From Micromonospora costi (GTDB taxonomy: Bacteria > Actinomycetota > Actinomycetes > Mycobacteriales > Micromonosporaceae): 64,000 nt of DNA. Below, one piece after another: positions 1 through 7,787 of the stretch. The position numbers and the translations under genes were made by a program. The notes under the pieces are model-generated. The model ran no database searches. It worked only from the letters and a program-made list of their open reading frames with translations, and had not been told where the DNA came from. Where the stretch lies: NCBI RefSeq assembly GCF_003626655.1, contig NZ_RBAN01000001.1:1860001-1924000 (forward strand), given 5' to 3'. Every line of letters begins with the position of its first letter. Within the stretch, counting starts at the first letter, position 1.

Positions 1-116
1 GCGTCGAGGAGACCGCCCGGGCTCTCGGCTGCTCGACAGGAACCGTCAAGAGCCAGGCGGCGAAGGGCCTGAACGCCCTGCGTGCCCTGCTCGGTCCCGC
101 GCCGGCCGGGCGCTGA
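1..116 (+). CDS. SigE-family ECF sigma factor, C-terminal end (partial)
   Basis: The gene enters from the left edge; the reading frame starts at base 3 and ends at TGA 114-116. The 37 visible residues contain the recognition helix of sigma region 4 (ETARALGCSTGTVKSQ), which contacts the -35 element, followed by KGLNALRALLG and a short tail. TVKSQ followed by a KGL[NA]-type segment is characteristic of the actinobacterial SigE-like (SigE_M3 annotation) ECF family. It lies 11 bases upstream of a membrane-anchored protein whose start has its own GAGAGGAG ribosome site, so the two are probably one operon and the second protein may modulate the sigma factor. Only region 4.2 is visible, so the subfamily is an inference. 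Confidence 0.85.
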   Translation, partial: VEETARALGCSTGTVKSQAAKGLNALRALLGPAPAGR

Positions 117-127
117 GAGGAGCGACG

Positions 128-1237
128 ATGCTGGACGAACGTGAACTGAGCGCCCTCCTGCGCGCCGAGGTCGACTCGGCGGAGCGACCCTCCACAGTGC
201 TCGACGTCGGGCGGGCGATGGCCACCGGCCGGCGACAGCGTCGCCTCGCCCGGTCGACGGGGGCCGCCCTGGCGGTCGGCGTCCTGGTCGCCGCCGGGCT
301 GACCGTTCCCGGCGTGCTGGGGCCCGACCGGCCACCCGCGCCCGCCGACACCGCCGCGCCGGGCCGCGCGACCGCCCTGCCGGCGGCGCTGACCGTCGTC
401 GAACCGGACGTGGTGTACGTCCGCTTCGGCTGGCTTCCGGAGGGGGTGCGGCACCTCCAGTACCAGGCGGGACTGCTGCTGTCCGGTCCCGGTGTCCACC
501 TGGCCGCTTCCTTCAACGAGACGGGCGAGCCCTGGCGCGGCGCCACGGTGGACCTGTTCCCGAAGGGCGCGCAGCCACCTGCGCCGCAGCTCGACGACGG
601 GAGCGCCGCCCCGCTGCAGGGCACCCACGCCGGGCCCGACCTGCATGGTGGGCCGAGCACCTTCGTCTCGTACGCGGGGACGCAGCGGTCCGAGGCGATC
701 CTGCGCTGGCAGTACGCCCCGGACGGGTGGGCCCAGGTGCGGGTCCTCGGTCTCCCCGGCGACCCCGAGGACACGGCCGGACGGGTGGCCCGGACGTTGA
801 CCTTCGGGCAGGAGGTGCTGCCCATGCCCGTGACCCTGAGAGGCGTTCCGGACACGCTGCGCCCCATCACCGGCGACGTCACACTCGATTTCCACGAACC
901 CGGCTCCTGGTACGCCGGCATGACGTGGTCGCCCGAGCCGCCGGACGCCGACCCCGGCCAGCAGCGGGCCCGCACCCTGAACGTGGGCTTCTGGCCGTAC
1001 CGGCCGGCCACGGACCCGAACGGCAAGGGGTACGTCGATCCCAACACCACCATCGACGGGCACCCGGCGGCGCTCACCGGCGAGGGTGGCATGGAGTCGC
1101 TGACGGTCTACGGCGTCGCGGGGATCAACGTGTCGATCGACGACGACGGGCTGTTGCCGGGCGGCAGCCGGGCTCTCTTCCGCCGGCTCGGCATCGGCCC
1201 GAGCGCCGCCGACTGGCTGCCGCACCTGTACCGGTGA
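128..1237 (+). CDS. Membrane-anchored protein of unknown function downstream of sigma factor
   Basis: 369 residues, ATG preceded by GAGAGGAG. Residues 1-38 are a charged cytoplasmic segment (MLDERELSALLRAEVDSAE...) ending in an Arg-rich stretch, residues about 44-65 are one hydrophobic helix, and the remaining 300 residues would be extracytoplasmic with many Trp, Tyr and Pro. This layout (short cytoplasmic N-terminus, one helix, large exterior domain) is common for genes co-transcribed with SigE-type ECF sigma factors in Micromonosporaceae, and an anti-sigma or sensor role is possible. No zinc anti-sigma motif (HxxxCxxC) is present. I do not recognise the exterior domain. Confidence 0.85.
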   Translation: MLDERELSALLRAEVDSAERPSTVLDVGRAMATGRRQRRLARSTGAALAVGVLVAAGLTVPGVLGPDRPPAPADTAAPGRATALPAALTVVEPDVVYVRFGWLPEGVRHLQYQAGLLLSGPGVHLAASFNETGEPWRGATVDLFPKGAQPPAPQLDDGSAAPLQGTHAGPDLHGGPSTFVSYAGTQRSEAILRWQYAPDGWAQVRVLGLPGDPEDTAGRVARTLTFGQEVLPMPVTLRGVPDTLRPITGDVTLDFHEPGSWYAGMTWSPEPPDADPGQQRARTLNVGFWPYRPATDPNGKGYVDPNTTIDGHPAALTGEGGMESLTVYGVAGINVSIDDDGLLPGGSRALFRRLGIGPSAADWLPHLYR

Positions 1238-1241
1238 GCGT

Positions 1242-1279
1242 CCCGGACGGGCGTCCGCCGGCGCGGATACCCGTCCGGG
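1242..1279 (+). terminator. Hairpin after the sigma operon
   Basis: A perfect 10-bp inverted repeat, CCCGGACGGG (1242-1251) and CCCGTCCGGG (1270-1279), with an 18-base loop, starts five bases after the stop of the preceding gene. There is no T-tract, as usual for hairpin terminators in high-GC actinomycetes. Confidence 0.6.
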
Positions 1280-1350
1280 GCGGTCCGGGCCGGTGGCAGC
1301 GGGCATGATGGGGGTGGTCCCGGACGACGAGGCGTGGAAGTGAGGCCGGC

Positions 1351-1830
1351 ATGTCGTTGCTGCGACGGGTGATCGGTGGGGTGCTGCGCCGGCTTCGGCT
1401 GCGCCAGGGCCGCACCCTGCGGGAGGTGGCCCAGGCCGCCGGGGTGTCCGTGCCCTACCTCTCCGAGGTGGAACGCGGGCGCAAGGAGGCGTCCTCCGAG
1501 GTGCTCGCGGCGATCTGCCGGGCGCTCGGCATCCACCTCTCCGAGCTGCTCGAGGAGGCACGGGACGACCTGCGGCGCGTCGAGCCCCGCGTGCCGGCCG
1601 CGCCCCGCTCCGGGCCCGCCACGCTGGTGCCGGCGCCCCGGCCGCAGAGCGGGCCGGACCTGCGGCTCGGTCCGCGTACGCCGCGGGCGATGCTGCACCG
1701 CGGGCCGGGCGCGGGTGGGCCCACGCTCCGGGTCGGCGTGTCCGCCGCGCCGGCCGGGCGGCCCGGCCCGCGCAGCGCCGCGCTGCTCGCCTGCGGGCGG
1801 GCCCGCGCCGGCCGGCTCACCGCCGTCTGA
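1351..1830 (+). CDS. XRE-family regulator, PopR/ClgR type
   Basis: 159 residues, ATG with GGAAGTGAGG upstream. Residues about 16-72 are an XRE helix-turn-helix ([20 protein letters not shown], then [20 protein letters not shown], then [12 protein letters not shown]), the signature shared by actinobacterial ClgR and PopR, which activate clp genes. Residues 80-159 are a low-complexity Pro/Arg/Ala tail. The next gene is clpP, and the gap holds a palindrome matching the PopR consensus I know from Streptomyces lividans (TCTGCC-3N-GGCAGA), so it very likely controls that clpP. Streptomyces PopR is degraded by ClpP through a C-terminal Ala-Ala; this protein ends RLTAV, so that degron is not conserved in the same form. 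Confidence 0.85.
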   Translation: MSLLRRVIGGVLRRLRLRQGRTLREVAQAAGVSVPYLSEVERGRKEASSEVLAAICRALGIHLSELLEEARDDLRRVEPRVPAAPRSGPATLVPAPRPQSGPDLRLGPRTPRAMLHRGPGAGGPTLRVGVSAAPAGRPGPRSAALLACGRARAGRLTAV

Positions 1831-1840
1831 CCCCGACCGG

Positions 1841-1872
1841 TTCTGCCGGCGGCGAATCTGCCGCCGGCAGAA
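1841..1872 (+). promoter_or_regulatory. PopR-type operator upstream of clpP
   Basis: Bases 1841-1853 (TTCTGCCGGCGGC) and 1860-1872 are perfect inverted repeats around a 6-base centre. Within it, 1857-1871 reads TCTGCC-GCC-GGCAGA, an exact match to the TCTGCC-3N-GGCAGA box described for Streptomyces PopR. 1842-1856 reads TCTGCC-GGC-GGCGAA, a second box with two mismatches. The site lies between the regulator gene and clpP. The same palindrome could form a hairpin at the end of the regulator transcript, so a terminator role is not excluded. Confidence 0.7.
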
Positions 1873-1965
1873 TCGCTGGGGCCGCGACCGCCACCGCGCG
1901 CACGCTGGAGAGGCCGGTCCCCCGGGCGGTCCCGCCGCCCGCCGGCACGGTGGAAGGCGGACGCG

Positions 1966-2568
1966 ATGATCGGGTACGACGCGGTGCGGATGCTGGACGG
2001 CGGGCAGCCGTCCTTCGGTGACCAGGTGTTCGAGCGGTTGCTGAAGGAGCGCATCGTCTTCCTCGGCACGGAGGTCACCGACGCGTCGGCCAACCAGATC
2101 TGCGCGCAGATCCTGCTGCTCGCCGCCGAGGACCCCGACCGCGACATCTTCCTCTACATCAACTCGCCGGGCGGCTCGGTGAGCGCGGGCATGGCCGTCT
2201 ACGACACCATGCGCTACGTCCGGAACGACGTGGCCACGCTGGCGATCGGCTTCGCCGGATCGATGGGGCAGTTCCTGCTCTGCGCAGGGACGGCCGGCAA
2301 GCGCTACGCCCTGCCGCACTCGCGGATCATGATGCACCAGCCGTCGGGCGGGTTCGGCGGGACGGTCGCGGACATCACGATCCAGGCCGAGAACATGCTG
2401 CGCGTGAAGCGGTCCATGCAGGAACTGATCGCCCGGCACAGCGGCCGCTCCCTGGAGGAGATCCAGCGGGACTGGGACCGGGACCGCTGGTTCACCGCCG
2501 AGGAGGCCCGGGAGTACGGGCTCATCGACCAGGTGATCACCGGCGTGGACGAGCTTCCGGGAAGCTGA
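1966..2568 (+). CDS. clpP: ATP-dependent Clp protease proteolytic subunit
   Basis: 200 residues, the normal ClpP length. It forms the tetradecameric serine peptidase chamber that degrades proteins fed by ClpX or ClpC. The catalytic triad is visible: Ser99 in GFAGSMGQ, His124 in MMHQPSGG and Asp173 in RDRWF; INSPGGSV at 66-73 lines the oxyanion region. The ATG is preceded by GGAAGG. There is no second clpP beside it and no clpX, unlike the usual essential clpP1P2-clpX locus of actinobacteria. With the PopR-like regulator and operator just upstream this looks like the counterpart of the conditional Streptomyces clpP3 locus, but without clpP4. Whether it pairs with another ClpP is unknown. Confidence 0.95.
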   Translation: MIGYDAVRMLDGGQPSFGDQVFERLLKERIVFLGTEVTDASANQICAQILLLAAEDPDRDIFLYINSPGGSVSAGMAVYDTMRYVRNDVATLAIGFAGSMGQFLLCAGTAGKRYALPHSRIMMHQPSGGFGGTVADITIQAENMLRVKRSMQELIARHSGRSLEEIQRDWDRDRWFTAEEAREYGLIDQVITGVDELPGS

Positions 2569-2609
2569 GCGGTGGCGGCCGGCGATGGTCCCGCCGGCCG
2601 TCACCGCTC
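2567..2609 (+). terminator. Strong hairpin after clpP
   Basis: The stem GAGCGGTG...GGCCGGC pairs with GCCGGCC...CACCGCTC around a short loop. It overlaps the clpP stop codon. Confidence 0.8.
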
Positions 2610-2776
2610 ACCCGGAACAGGGCAGGCGCGATGGTTCCTCCGTCAGGAGCGACATCGACAAGAGTCGGCGAGCGGCGGCGGACGCGCCCCCTCACTCGCG
2701 TCCGACACCGACAGCCGCAGGAATGCCATGACCTGCCGATCTCGATAGCCGGAGCCTATTCCGGTCGGGAATCCCT

Positions 2777-2799
2777 CGCTGGGGCGCGCGACCCCAGCG
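2777..2799 (-). terminator. Hairpin downstream of the HxlR gene
   Basis: CGCTGGGG (2777-2784) and CCCCAGCG (2792-2799) form a perfect 8-bp stem with a 7-base loop, about 75 bases past the stop of the HxlR gene. Otherwise I see nothing coding in 2610-2872. Confidence 0.45.
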
Positions 2800-2872
2800 T
2801 ATTCGCGTGATTTCTCGTTACATCGGGCGGCGGCCGGCGCGTGGGCCCCTGGTACGCCGCCGCCGCCCGCCG

Positions 2873-3226
2873 TCAGCGGGCGTCGTAGCGGGCCCGCGCG
2901 GCCTCCACCTCGGCGAGGTGGCTGGTGGCCCAGACCTCGAGGCCGGAAACCAGGTCGAGCAGGCTGCGGCCCAGATCGGTGAGGGCGTAGTCGACCCGGG
3001 GCGGTACGGAGGCGTGCACCTCGCGAGTGAGCAGCCCGTCGCGCTCCAGGCCACGCAGCGTCTGAGTCAGCATCTTCTGGCTGATGCCGTCGATGCGCCG
3101 GGCCAGGTCGCCGTACCGCTTGACCCCGTCGGCGAGGGTGAGCACCACCAAAACGCTCCACCGGTCGCCGATCCGGTCGAGCACCTGCCGGCTGCCGCAC
3201 TTTCGGTCGTAGACGTTCGGTTCCAC
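2873..3226 (-). CDS. HxlR-family transcriptional regulator
   Basis: 117 residues from a GTG at 3226 (an in-frame extension to a TTG at 3277 exists but would run into the probable operator). HxlR winged helix: VYDRKCGSRQVLDRIGDRWS with the redox-type Cys near the N-terminus, then LARRIDGISQKMLTQTLRGL and ERDGLLTREV, then the wing and PPRVDYALTDLGRSL. HxlR proteins sense electrophiles or quinones and repress a neighbouring oxidoreductase. It is divergent from a QorB-like gene, the same arrangement as ytfG(qorB)/ytfH in E. coli. The start is uncertain because no good ribosome site precedes the GTG. Confidence 0.9.
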   Translation of the reverse strand: MEPNVYDRKCGSRQVLDRIGDRWSVLVVLTLADGVKRYGDLARRIDGISQKMLTQTLRGLERDGLLTREVHASVPPRVDYALTDLGRSLLDLVSGLEVWATSHLAEVEAARARYDAR

Positions 3227-3265
3227 CTCTTGACTCTCCCAGCGTGGGTTACGCACTTCAAGGTG

Positions 3266-3288
3266 CCTACTCTCCAACGGGAAGTGGG
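3266..3288. promoter_or_regulatory. Probable HxlR operator between divergent genes
   Basis: CCTACTCTCC (3266-3275) and GGGAAGTGGG (3279-3288) are an imperfect inverted repeat (7 of 10 positions) around a 3-base centre, in the only gap between the HxlR gene and its divergent target. The AAGTG/CACTT core resembles other HxlR operators, but the assignment rests on position and symmetry only. Confidence 0.4.
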
Positions 3289-3339
3289 ATGCCCGGATTC
3301 CCGTTGCAGCGGAGGTCCAACCGACCGAAAGGAAGCACC

Positions 3340-4188
3340 ATGGCCATCGTCGTCACCGGCGCCACCGGGCACCTCGGCCGCCTCATCGTGGAATCGTTGC
3401 TCGACCGGGGCGTACCGGCCGACGGGATCGTGGCGCTCGGCCGGGACACCGGCCGGCTCGCCGACCTCCACGCGCGCGGCGTGACCGTCCGGCAGGCCGA
3501 CTACAACGACGTCGACTCGCTCCGCGCCGCCTTCGCCGGCGCCGACAAGCTGGTCTACGTGTCCGGCACCGAGCTGGGACGCCGGGTCGAGCAGGCCCGC
3601 AACGTGATCACCGCCGCCAGGGAGGCGGGGGTGGGCCTGATCGCGTACACCAGCATCCCCAAGGCCGACACCAGCCGGCTGATCCTCGCGGCCGAGCACC
3701 GCGGCACCGAGCAGGAGATCGCCGCTTCCGGCCTGCCGTACGTCTTCCTCCGCAACAGCTGGTACTTCGAGAACTACCTGCCCCAGATCCCCACGTACCT
3801 GGAGCACGGCGTCGCGGGCGCGGCCGGTGACGGCCGGGTCAGCGCCGCCGCCCGCGCCGACTACGCCGACGCCGCCGCCGCGGTGGTCACGGGCGAGGGC
3901 CACGCCAACCAGGTGTACGAGCTGGGCGGGTCGCCGTTCACGCTGGCCGACCTCGCCGCGGAGCTGTCCCGGCAGACCGGCCGGGACGTCCGCTACACCG
4001 ACCTGCCGGAGGAGACGTACATCGAGGTCCTGGTCGGCGCCGGCGTCCCGCGGGACTACGCGGCCGTCCTCGCCGACGGCGACCGCGGCATCGCCCGCGG
4101 CGAGCTGGACGTCGAGGGTGACGACCTGAAGCGGCTCATCGGCCGCGAGCCGGTCACCCTGGCCGACGCGATCCGCGCCGCGCTCTGA
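3340..4188 (+). CDS. NmrA-type NAD(P)-binding oxidoreductase, QorB-like
   Basis: 282 residues; ATG with AAAGGA upstream. N-terminal Rossmann fold with the dinucleotide loop GATGHLGRL (residues 7-15), typical of NmrA/atypical SDRs. The best-known relative is E. coli QorB, an NADPH quinone reductase. YTSIPKAD and LRNSWYFENYLP are the substrate-pocket segments of that group, and no YxxxK pair is present, as usual for it. Divergent from the HxlR regulator, which probably represses it until a quinone or electrophile is present. The actual substrate is not known. Confidence 0.9.
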   Translation: MAIVVTGATGHLGRLIVESLLDRGVPADGIVALGRDTGRLADLHARGVTVRQADYNDVDSLRAAFAGADKLVYVSGTELGRRVEQARNVITAAREAGVGLIAYTSIPKADTSRLILAAEHRGTEQEIAASGLPYVFLRNSWYFENYLPQIPTYLEHGVAGAAGDGRVSAAARADYADAAAAVVTGEGHANQVYELGGSPFTLADLAAELSRQTGRDVRYTDLPEETYIEVLVGAGVPRDYAAVLADGDRGIARGELDVEGDDLKRLIGREPVTLADAIRAAL

Positions 4189-4193
4189 GCACG

Positions 4194-4232
4194 CGTCGCC
4201 GCCCCGCCCGCGCCCCGGGCGGGACGGCGACG
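4194..4232 (+). terminator. Hairpin after the QorB-like gene
   Basis: CGTCGCCG (4194-4201) pairs with CGGCGACG (4225-4232), enclosing a second pairing CCCGCCCG/CGGGCGGG, giving a long GC stem. Confidence 0.7.
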
Positions 4233-4274
4233 TCCGGGGCGCCCGGGCGGGCCGGGTCGCGGAGCGCGGCGGCG

Positions 4275-4280
4275 TAGCGT
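4275..4280 (+). promoter_or_regulatory. -10 box of a probably leaderless promoter
   Basis: TAGCGT ends 8 bases before the ATG at 4289; no ribosome site lies between them. Confidence 0.5.
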
Positions 4281-4288
4281 GCCGGGGC

Positions 4289-4951
4289 ATGACCGAACCG
4301 GACTTCCTGCGTGAGACCCGGGCGTCCTACGACGCCGTCGCCGACCGGATGGCCCGACAGTTCCGCGACGAACTGGCCAGCAAGCCGTGGGACCGGGCGG
4401 TGCTCGGGGCGTTCGCCGAGCTGGTGCGGCGGGCCGGGAACGGGCCGGTGGCCGACGTCGGCTGCGGGCCCGGCATGGTCACGGCTCACCTCGCGAGCCT
4501 CGGGCTCGACGTGTTCGGCATAGACCTGTCGCCGCAGATGCTGGCGCAGGCGCGACGCGACCATCCGGGGCTGCGGTTCGAGGAGGGTTCGATGACCGCG
4601 CTCGACCTGCCCGAGGGCGGCCTCGCGGGCATCACGGCCTGGTACTCGATCATCCACGTGCCGGACGAGCTGCTGGCCGCCACCTTCACCGGCTTCCACC
4701 GCGCGCTCGCCCCGGGCGGCCACCTCGCGATGGTCTTCCAGGTCGGTGACGAGCGGGTCGTGCGTACGGAGGCGTTCGGCGAGACCATCTCGCTGACCTT
4801 CCGCCGCCGCCGGCCGGACCACGTGGCGGCGCTGCTGACCGCGGCCGGGTTCGAGGTACGCGCGCGACTGCTGCGCGAACCCGAGCCGTACGAGGGCGGA
4901 ACGGAGAGCACACCGCAGGCGTACCTGCTGGCCCGCCGGCCCGGCACCTGA
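4289..4951 (+). CDS. Class I SAM-dependent methyltransferase
   Basis: 220 residues. SAM-binding motif I VADVGCGPG at residues 54-62, acidic motif II after DVFGIDLS, and motif post-I around FEEGSMTALDLP. The remainder (AWYSIIHVPDELL...) is the common Methyltransf_11/25 fold with a C-terminal beta strand segment EPEPYEGGTESTPQAYLLARRP typical of small-molecule methyltransferases in Micromonospora and Streptomyces. The substrate cannot be read from the sequence. Single-gene unit bounded by hairpins on both sides. Confidence 0.9.
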   Translation: MTEPDFLRETRASYDAVADRMARQFRDELASKPWDRAVLGAFAELVRRAGNGPVADVGCGPGMVTAHLASLGLDVFGIDLSPQMLAQARRDHPGLRFEEGSMTALDLPEGGLAGITAWYSIIHVPDELLAATFTGFHRALAPGGHLAMVFQVGDERVVRTEAFGETISLTFRRRRPDHVAALLTAAGFEVRARLLREPEPYEGGTESTPQAYLLARRPGT

Positions 4952-4985
4952 CGGCCCCACGGGTCCACCAGGCCCGACGCCGGTC

Positions 4986-5028
4986 GACGGGAGGTCGCGG
5001 AAGCAACCAGCTACGGCCACCTCCCGTC
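4986..5028 (+). terminator. Inverted repeat between methyltransferase and phospholipase
   Basis: GACGGGAGGT (4986-4995) and ACCTCCCGTC (5019-5028), a perfect 10-bp stem with a 23-base loop. Could be a terminator for the upstream gene or an operator for plc. Confidence 0.45.
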
Positions 5029-5086
5029 AACCGGGCGCCGGTAGCGTCCCGTCGCCAGACTCTCGGAACGCACCTCGGGGTGAGCA

Positions 5087-7171
5087 ATGGGCACAGTGGA
5101 TCGCCGTACCTTCCTCAAGATGGTGGGCGCGCCCGCCGTGGGCGCCGCACTTCCAGCGGACCTCAGCAAGGCGCTGTCCATCCCGGCGAACAACCGGACG
5201 GGCTCCATCCAGGATGTGGAGCACGTCATCTTCCTCATGCAGGAGAACCGCTCCTTCGACCACTACTTCGGCACCCTGCGGGGCGTACGCGGGTTCGGCG
5301 ACCCGCATCCGGCGACGCTGCCGTCCGGCAAGAGCGTGTGGCACCAGCCCGACGGCGCGGGCGAGCTGCTGCCGTTCCGCCCCGAGGTGAAGGACCTCGG
5401 CCAGACCTTCCTGCCGGACCCGCCGCACGGCTGGAACGACGGGCACGACGCCTGGAACGGCGGCCGGTTCGACCAGTGGGTGCCCAACAAGGGCGTCACC
5501 GCGATGACCTACCACACCCGTCAGGACCTGCCCTACCACTACGCGCTCGCCGACGCGTTCACCGTCTGCGACAACTACCACTGCTCGCTGATCGGCCCGA
5601 CCGACCCGAACCGCTACCACATGTGGAGCGGCTGGGTCGGCAACGACGGCAAGGGCGGCGGCCCGGTCATCACCAACGCCGAGGCGGGCTACGACTGGTC
5701 GACGTACCCGGAGCGGCTGGAGCGCAACGGCATCTCCTGGAGGATCTACCAGGACGTCGGCACCGGCCTGAACGCCGCCGGCTCCTGGGGCTGGACCAGC
5801 GACCCCTACATCGGCAACTACGGCGACAACTCGCTGCTCTACTTCCACCAGTACCAGAACGCGCAGCCCGGAACGCCCCTGGCCGACAAGGCGAAGACCG
5901 GCACCGAGATCAGGACGCAGGGACGCGACCCCGAGGCGCTGCTCGCCGACTTCCGGGCCGACGTCGAGCACGACCGCCTGCCGCAGGTGTCGTGGATCGT
6001 GGCGCCCGAGGCGTACACCGAGCACCCGAACTGGGAGCCCGCCTACGGCTCCTGGTACGTCTCGCAGGTCGTCGACATCCTCGCCTCGAACCCCGAGGTG
6101 TGGAGCAAGATGGCCCTGTTCGTGACGTACGACGAGGAGGGTGGCTTCTTCGACCACCTGGTGCCGCCCACGCCGCCGCAGAACCGCGCGCAGGGCCTCT
6201 CGACCGTCCCGGTCACCAACGAGATCTTCCCCGGCGACGCGCACAACCAGGCCGGCCCGTACGGCCTCGGCATCCGCGTACCGATGATCGTCGTCTCGCC
6301 GTGGACCCGTGGCGGCTGGGTCAACTCGCAGCTCTTCGACCACACCTCGCTCATCCGGTTCCTGGAGGCGCGGTTCGGGAAGGGCCGGCCGGACCTCACC
6401 GAATCGAACATCACCCCGTGGCGGCGCGCCGTCGTCGGCGACCTCACCACCGCCTTCGACTTCCGGAACCCGAACCGGTCCCACGAGGTCAAACTGCCGG
6501 ACACCGAGGACTTCAAGCCCGGGGACCTGGTCCGCCATCCCGACGAGGTGCCGGTCCCGCCGGCCGACCAGCGGCTCCCGAAGCAGGAGCGGGGCGTACG
6601 GCCCGCCCGTGCGATCCCCTACACCCTGCACGCCGACGGGCGCGCCGAGGACGACGCGTTCCACATCGACTTCCGCAACGCCGGCGGGGTCGCCGCGGTC
6701 TTCCAGGTGCGCGAGGCGGGCAGCGCGGACGCGCCGCGCAGCTACACCGTCGAGCCGGGCCGGCACCTCACCGACAGGTGGGACGCCACCTCCGGCTACG
6801 ACCTGTCGGTGCACGGGCCCAACGGCTTCTTCCGCCGGTTCACGGGCGCCGAACCGGGCACGCGCTCGACCGACCTCGCCATCACCCCGTCGTACGACGA
6901 GCACGGCTACACGCTCGTCCTCGAACTCCGCAACCGTGGCGGCAAGCGGGTCGAGGTGACCGTCCGGGACGCGTACCACTCCCGTCCGGTGACGCTGTCG
7001 CTGCGCCCCGGCGAGACCGAGCGGGCCCGCTGGGAGCTGTCCCGCACGCACGGCTGGTACGACCTGACCCTGACCGTCGCGGGCGACTTCCGGTTCACGC
7101 ACCGCTACGCCGGACACGTCGAGAACGGCAAGGACAGCATCAGCGACCCCGCGCTCGGCGGGCTCGTCTAG
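5087..7171 (+). CDS. Phosphocholine-specific phospholipase C, Tat-exported
   Basis: 694 residues. Twin-arginine signal RRTFLK at residues 6-11 sends the folded enzyme out. The phosphoesterase domain (AcpA/PlcC superfamily) begins at VEHVIFLMQENRSFDHYFGT, a diagnostic motif of bacterial non-zinc phospholipases C, with the later DEEGGFFDHLVPPTPP motif carrying metal/active-site residues. Two C-terminal DUF756 beta domains follow (AIPYTLHADGRAEDDAFHID and RNRGGKRVEVTVRDAYHSRP). It hydrolyses phosphatidylcholine/sphingomyelin-type lipids, probably for phosphate or carbon scavenging. Full length. The region upstream carries a TAGCGT-like box about 40 bases before the start; no Pho-box could be recognised. 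Confidence 0.95.
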   Translation: MGTVDRRTFLKMVGAPAVGAALPADLSKALSIPANNRTGSIQDVEHVIFLMQENRSFDHYFGTLRGVRGFGDPHPATLPSGKSVWHQPDGAGELLPFRPEVKDLGQTFLPDPPHGWNDGHDAWNGGRFDQWVPNKGVTAMTYHTRQDLPYHYALADAFTVCDNYHCSLIGPTDPNRYHMWSGWVGNDGKGGGPVITNAEAGYDWSTYPERLERNGISWRIYQDVGTGLNAAGSWGWTSDPYIGNYGDNSLLYFHQYQNAQPGTPLADKAKTGTEIRTQGRDPEALLADFRADVEHDRLPQVSWIVAPEAYTEHPNWEPAYGSWYVSQVVDILASNPEVWSKMALFVTYDEEGGFFDHLVPPTPPQNRAQGLSTVPVTNEIFPGDAHNQAGPYGLGIRVPMIVVSPWTRGGWVNSQLFDHTSLIRFLEARFGKGRPDLTESNITPWRRAVVGDLTTAFDFRNPNRSHEVKLPDTEDFKPGDLVRHPDEVPVPPADQRLPKQERGVRPARAIPYTLHADGRAEDDAFHIDFRNAGGVAAVFQVREAGSADAPRSYTVEPGRHLTDRWDATSGYDLSVHGPNGFFRRFTGAEPGTRSTDLAITPSYDEHGYTLVLELRNRGGKRVEVTVRDAYHSRPVTLSLRPGETERARWELSRTHGWYDLTLTVAGDFRFTHRYAGHVENGKDSISDPALGGLV

Positions 7172-7178
7172 CGACACG

Positions 7179-7211
7179 ACGGAGGCCGCCGACCCGGTCG
7201 GCGGCCTCCGT
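7179..7211 (+). terminator. Strong terminator hairpin after phospholipase C
   Basis: Perfect 15-bp stem (7179-7193 with 7197-7211) and a CCG loop, 8 bases past the stop. Confidence 0.9.
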
Positions 7212-7263
7212 CCGCCCACGGTGGACACCCCCCGACGTCACGTCGGCGCTTGCCGATGGCCCC

Positions 7264-7269
7264 TACCCT
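7264..7269 (+). promoter_or_regulatory. -10 box of a leaderless promoter
   Basis: TACCCT followed by six bases and the ATG at 7276; no ribosome site. Confidence 0.5.
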
Positions 7270-7275
7270 GCCGGC

Positions 7276-7722
7276 ATGGCGTACGAGCCGGTCATGGTGC
7301 CACCGAAGAACACCGGTACGAGACGGACGGTGCTCATCGTCGTCGGTGTCGTGCTCTCCCTCTGCTGCCTCGGCGGCATCGTCGGCGGCTTCCTGCTCTG
7401 GGACCTGGCCCAGGAGGCCAGAGGGCCGGCGCGCGAGAGCGTGGACACCTTCGCCGGGGCGATGGTCGAGCGGGACTTCGCGACGGCCTACGGCCAGGTC
7501 TGCGGCCAGCTGCGGGATCGGCAGAGCCAGGCCGACTTCGTCCGCCAGCAGTCCGAGCTGTTCACGGCGACCGACTACGAGATCGTCGGCGTGAACGTCG
7601 TCAACCGGAACGGCCAGGTCCGCGGGGAGGCCAACGTGCGTTGGGTCCTATCGAACGGGTCCAGCGGGACCCAGGTGCTCAACCTGGTGAAGGAGGACGG
7701 CGACTGGCGGATCTGCACGTGA
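7276..7722 (+). CDS. Single-pass membrane protein with NTF2-like exterior domain
   Basis: 148 residues. Residues 1-17 cytoplasmic, about 18-42 one hydrophobic helix (VLIVVGVVLSLCCLGGIVGG), then an exterior domain starting ARESVDTFAGAMVERDFATAYGQVC. The pattern 'xxFxxAMxxxDxxxAYxxxC...LxxRxS...F' followed by strands (VRGEANVRWVLSNGSSGTQV, VKEDGDWRICT) matches the DUF4878/NTF2-like lumenal domains common in actinobacterial lipoprotein-like proteins. Function unknown. Start chosen at the ATG 6 bases after a -10 box. Confidence 0.85.
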   Translation: MAYEPVMVPPKNTGTRRTVLIVVGVVLSLCCLGGIVGGFLLWDLAQEARGPARESVDTFAGAMVERDFATAYGQVCGQLRDRQSQADFVRQQSELFTATDYEIVGVNVVNRNGQVRGEANVRWVLSNGSSGTQVLNLVKEDGDWRICT

Positions 7723-7787
7723 CGGCGTTCCGGGCCGGCCGTCGGCTTGATCCGCTCCATTTCGCCGATGTGGCGGCGTCAGGGCGC

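Noticed and set aside
5027..7228. 733-residue open frame antisense to phospholipase C
   Set aside because: Codon-structure shadow of the plc gene; low-complexity Val/Arg/Asp composition and no domain.
5080..7722. 880-residue plus-strand frame running through plc and the next gene
   Set aside because: Its first 700 residues are an out-of-frame shadow of plc; only the last 148 residues, from ATG 7276, are a real protein.
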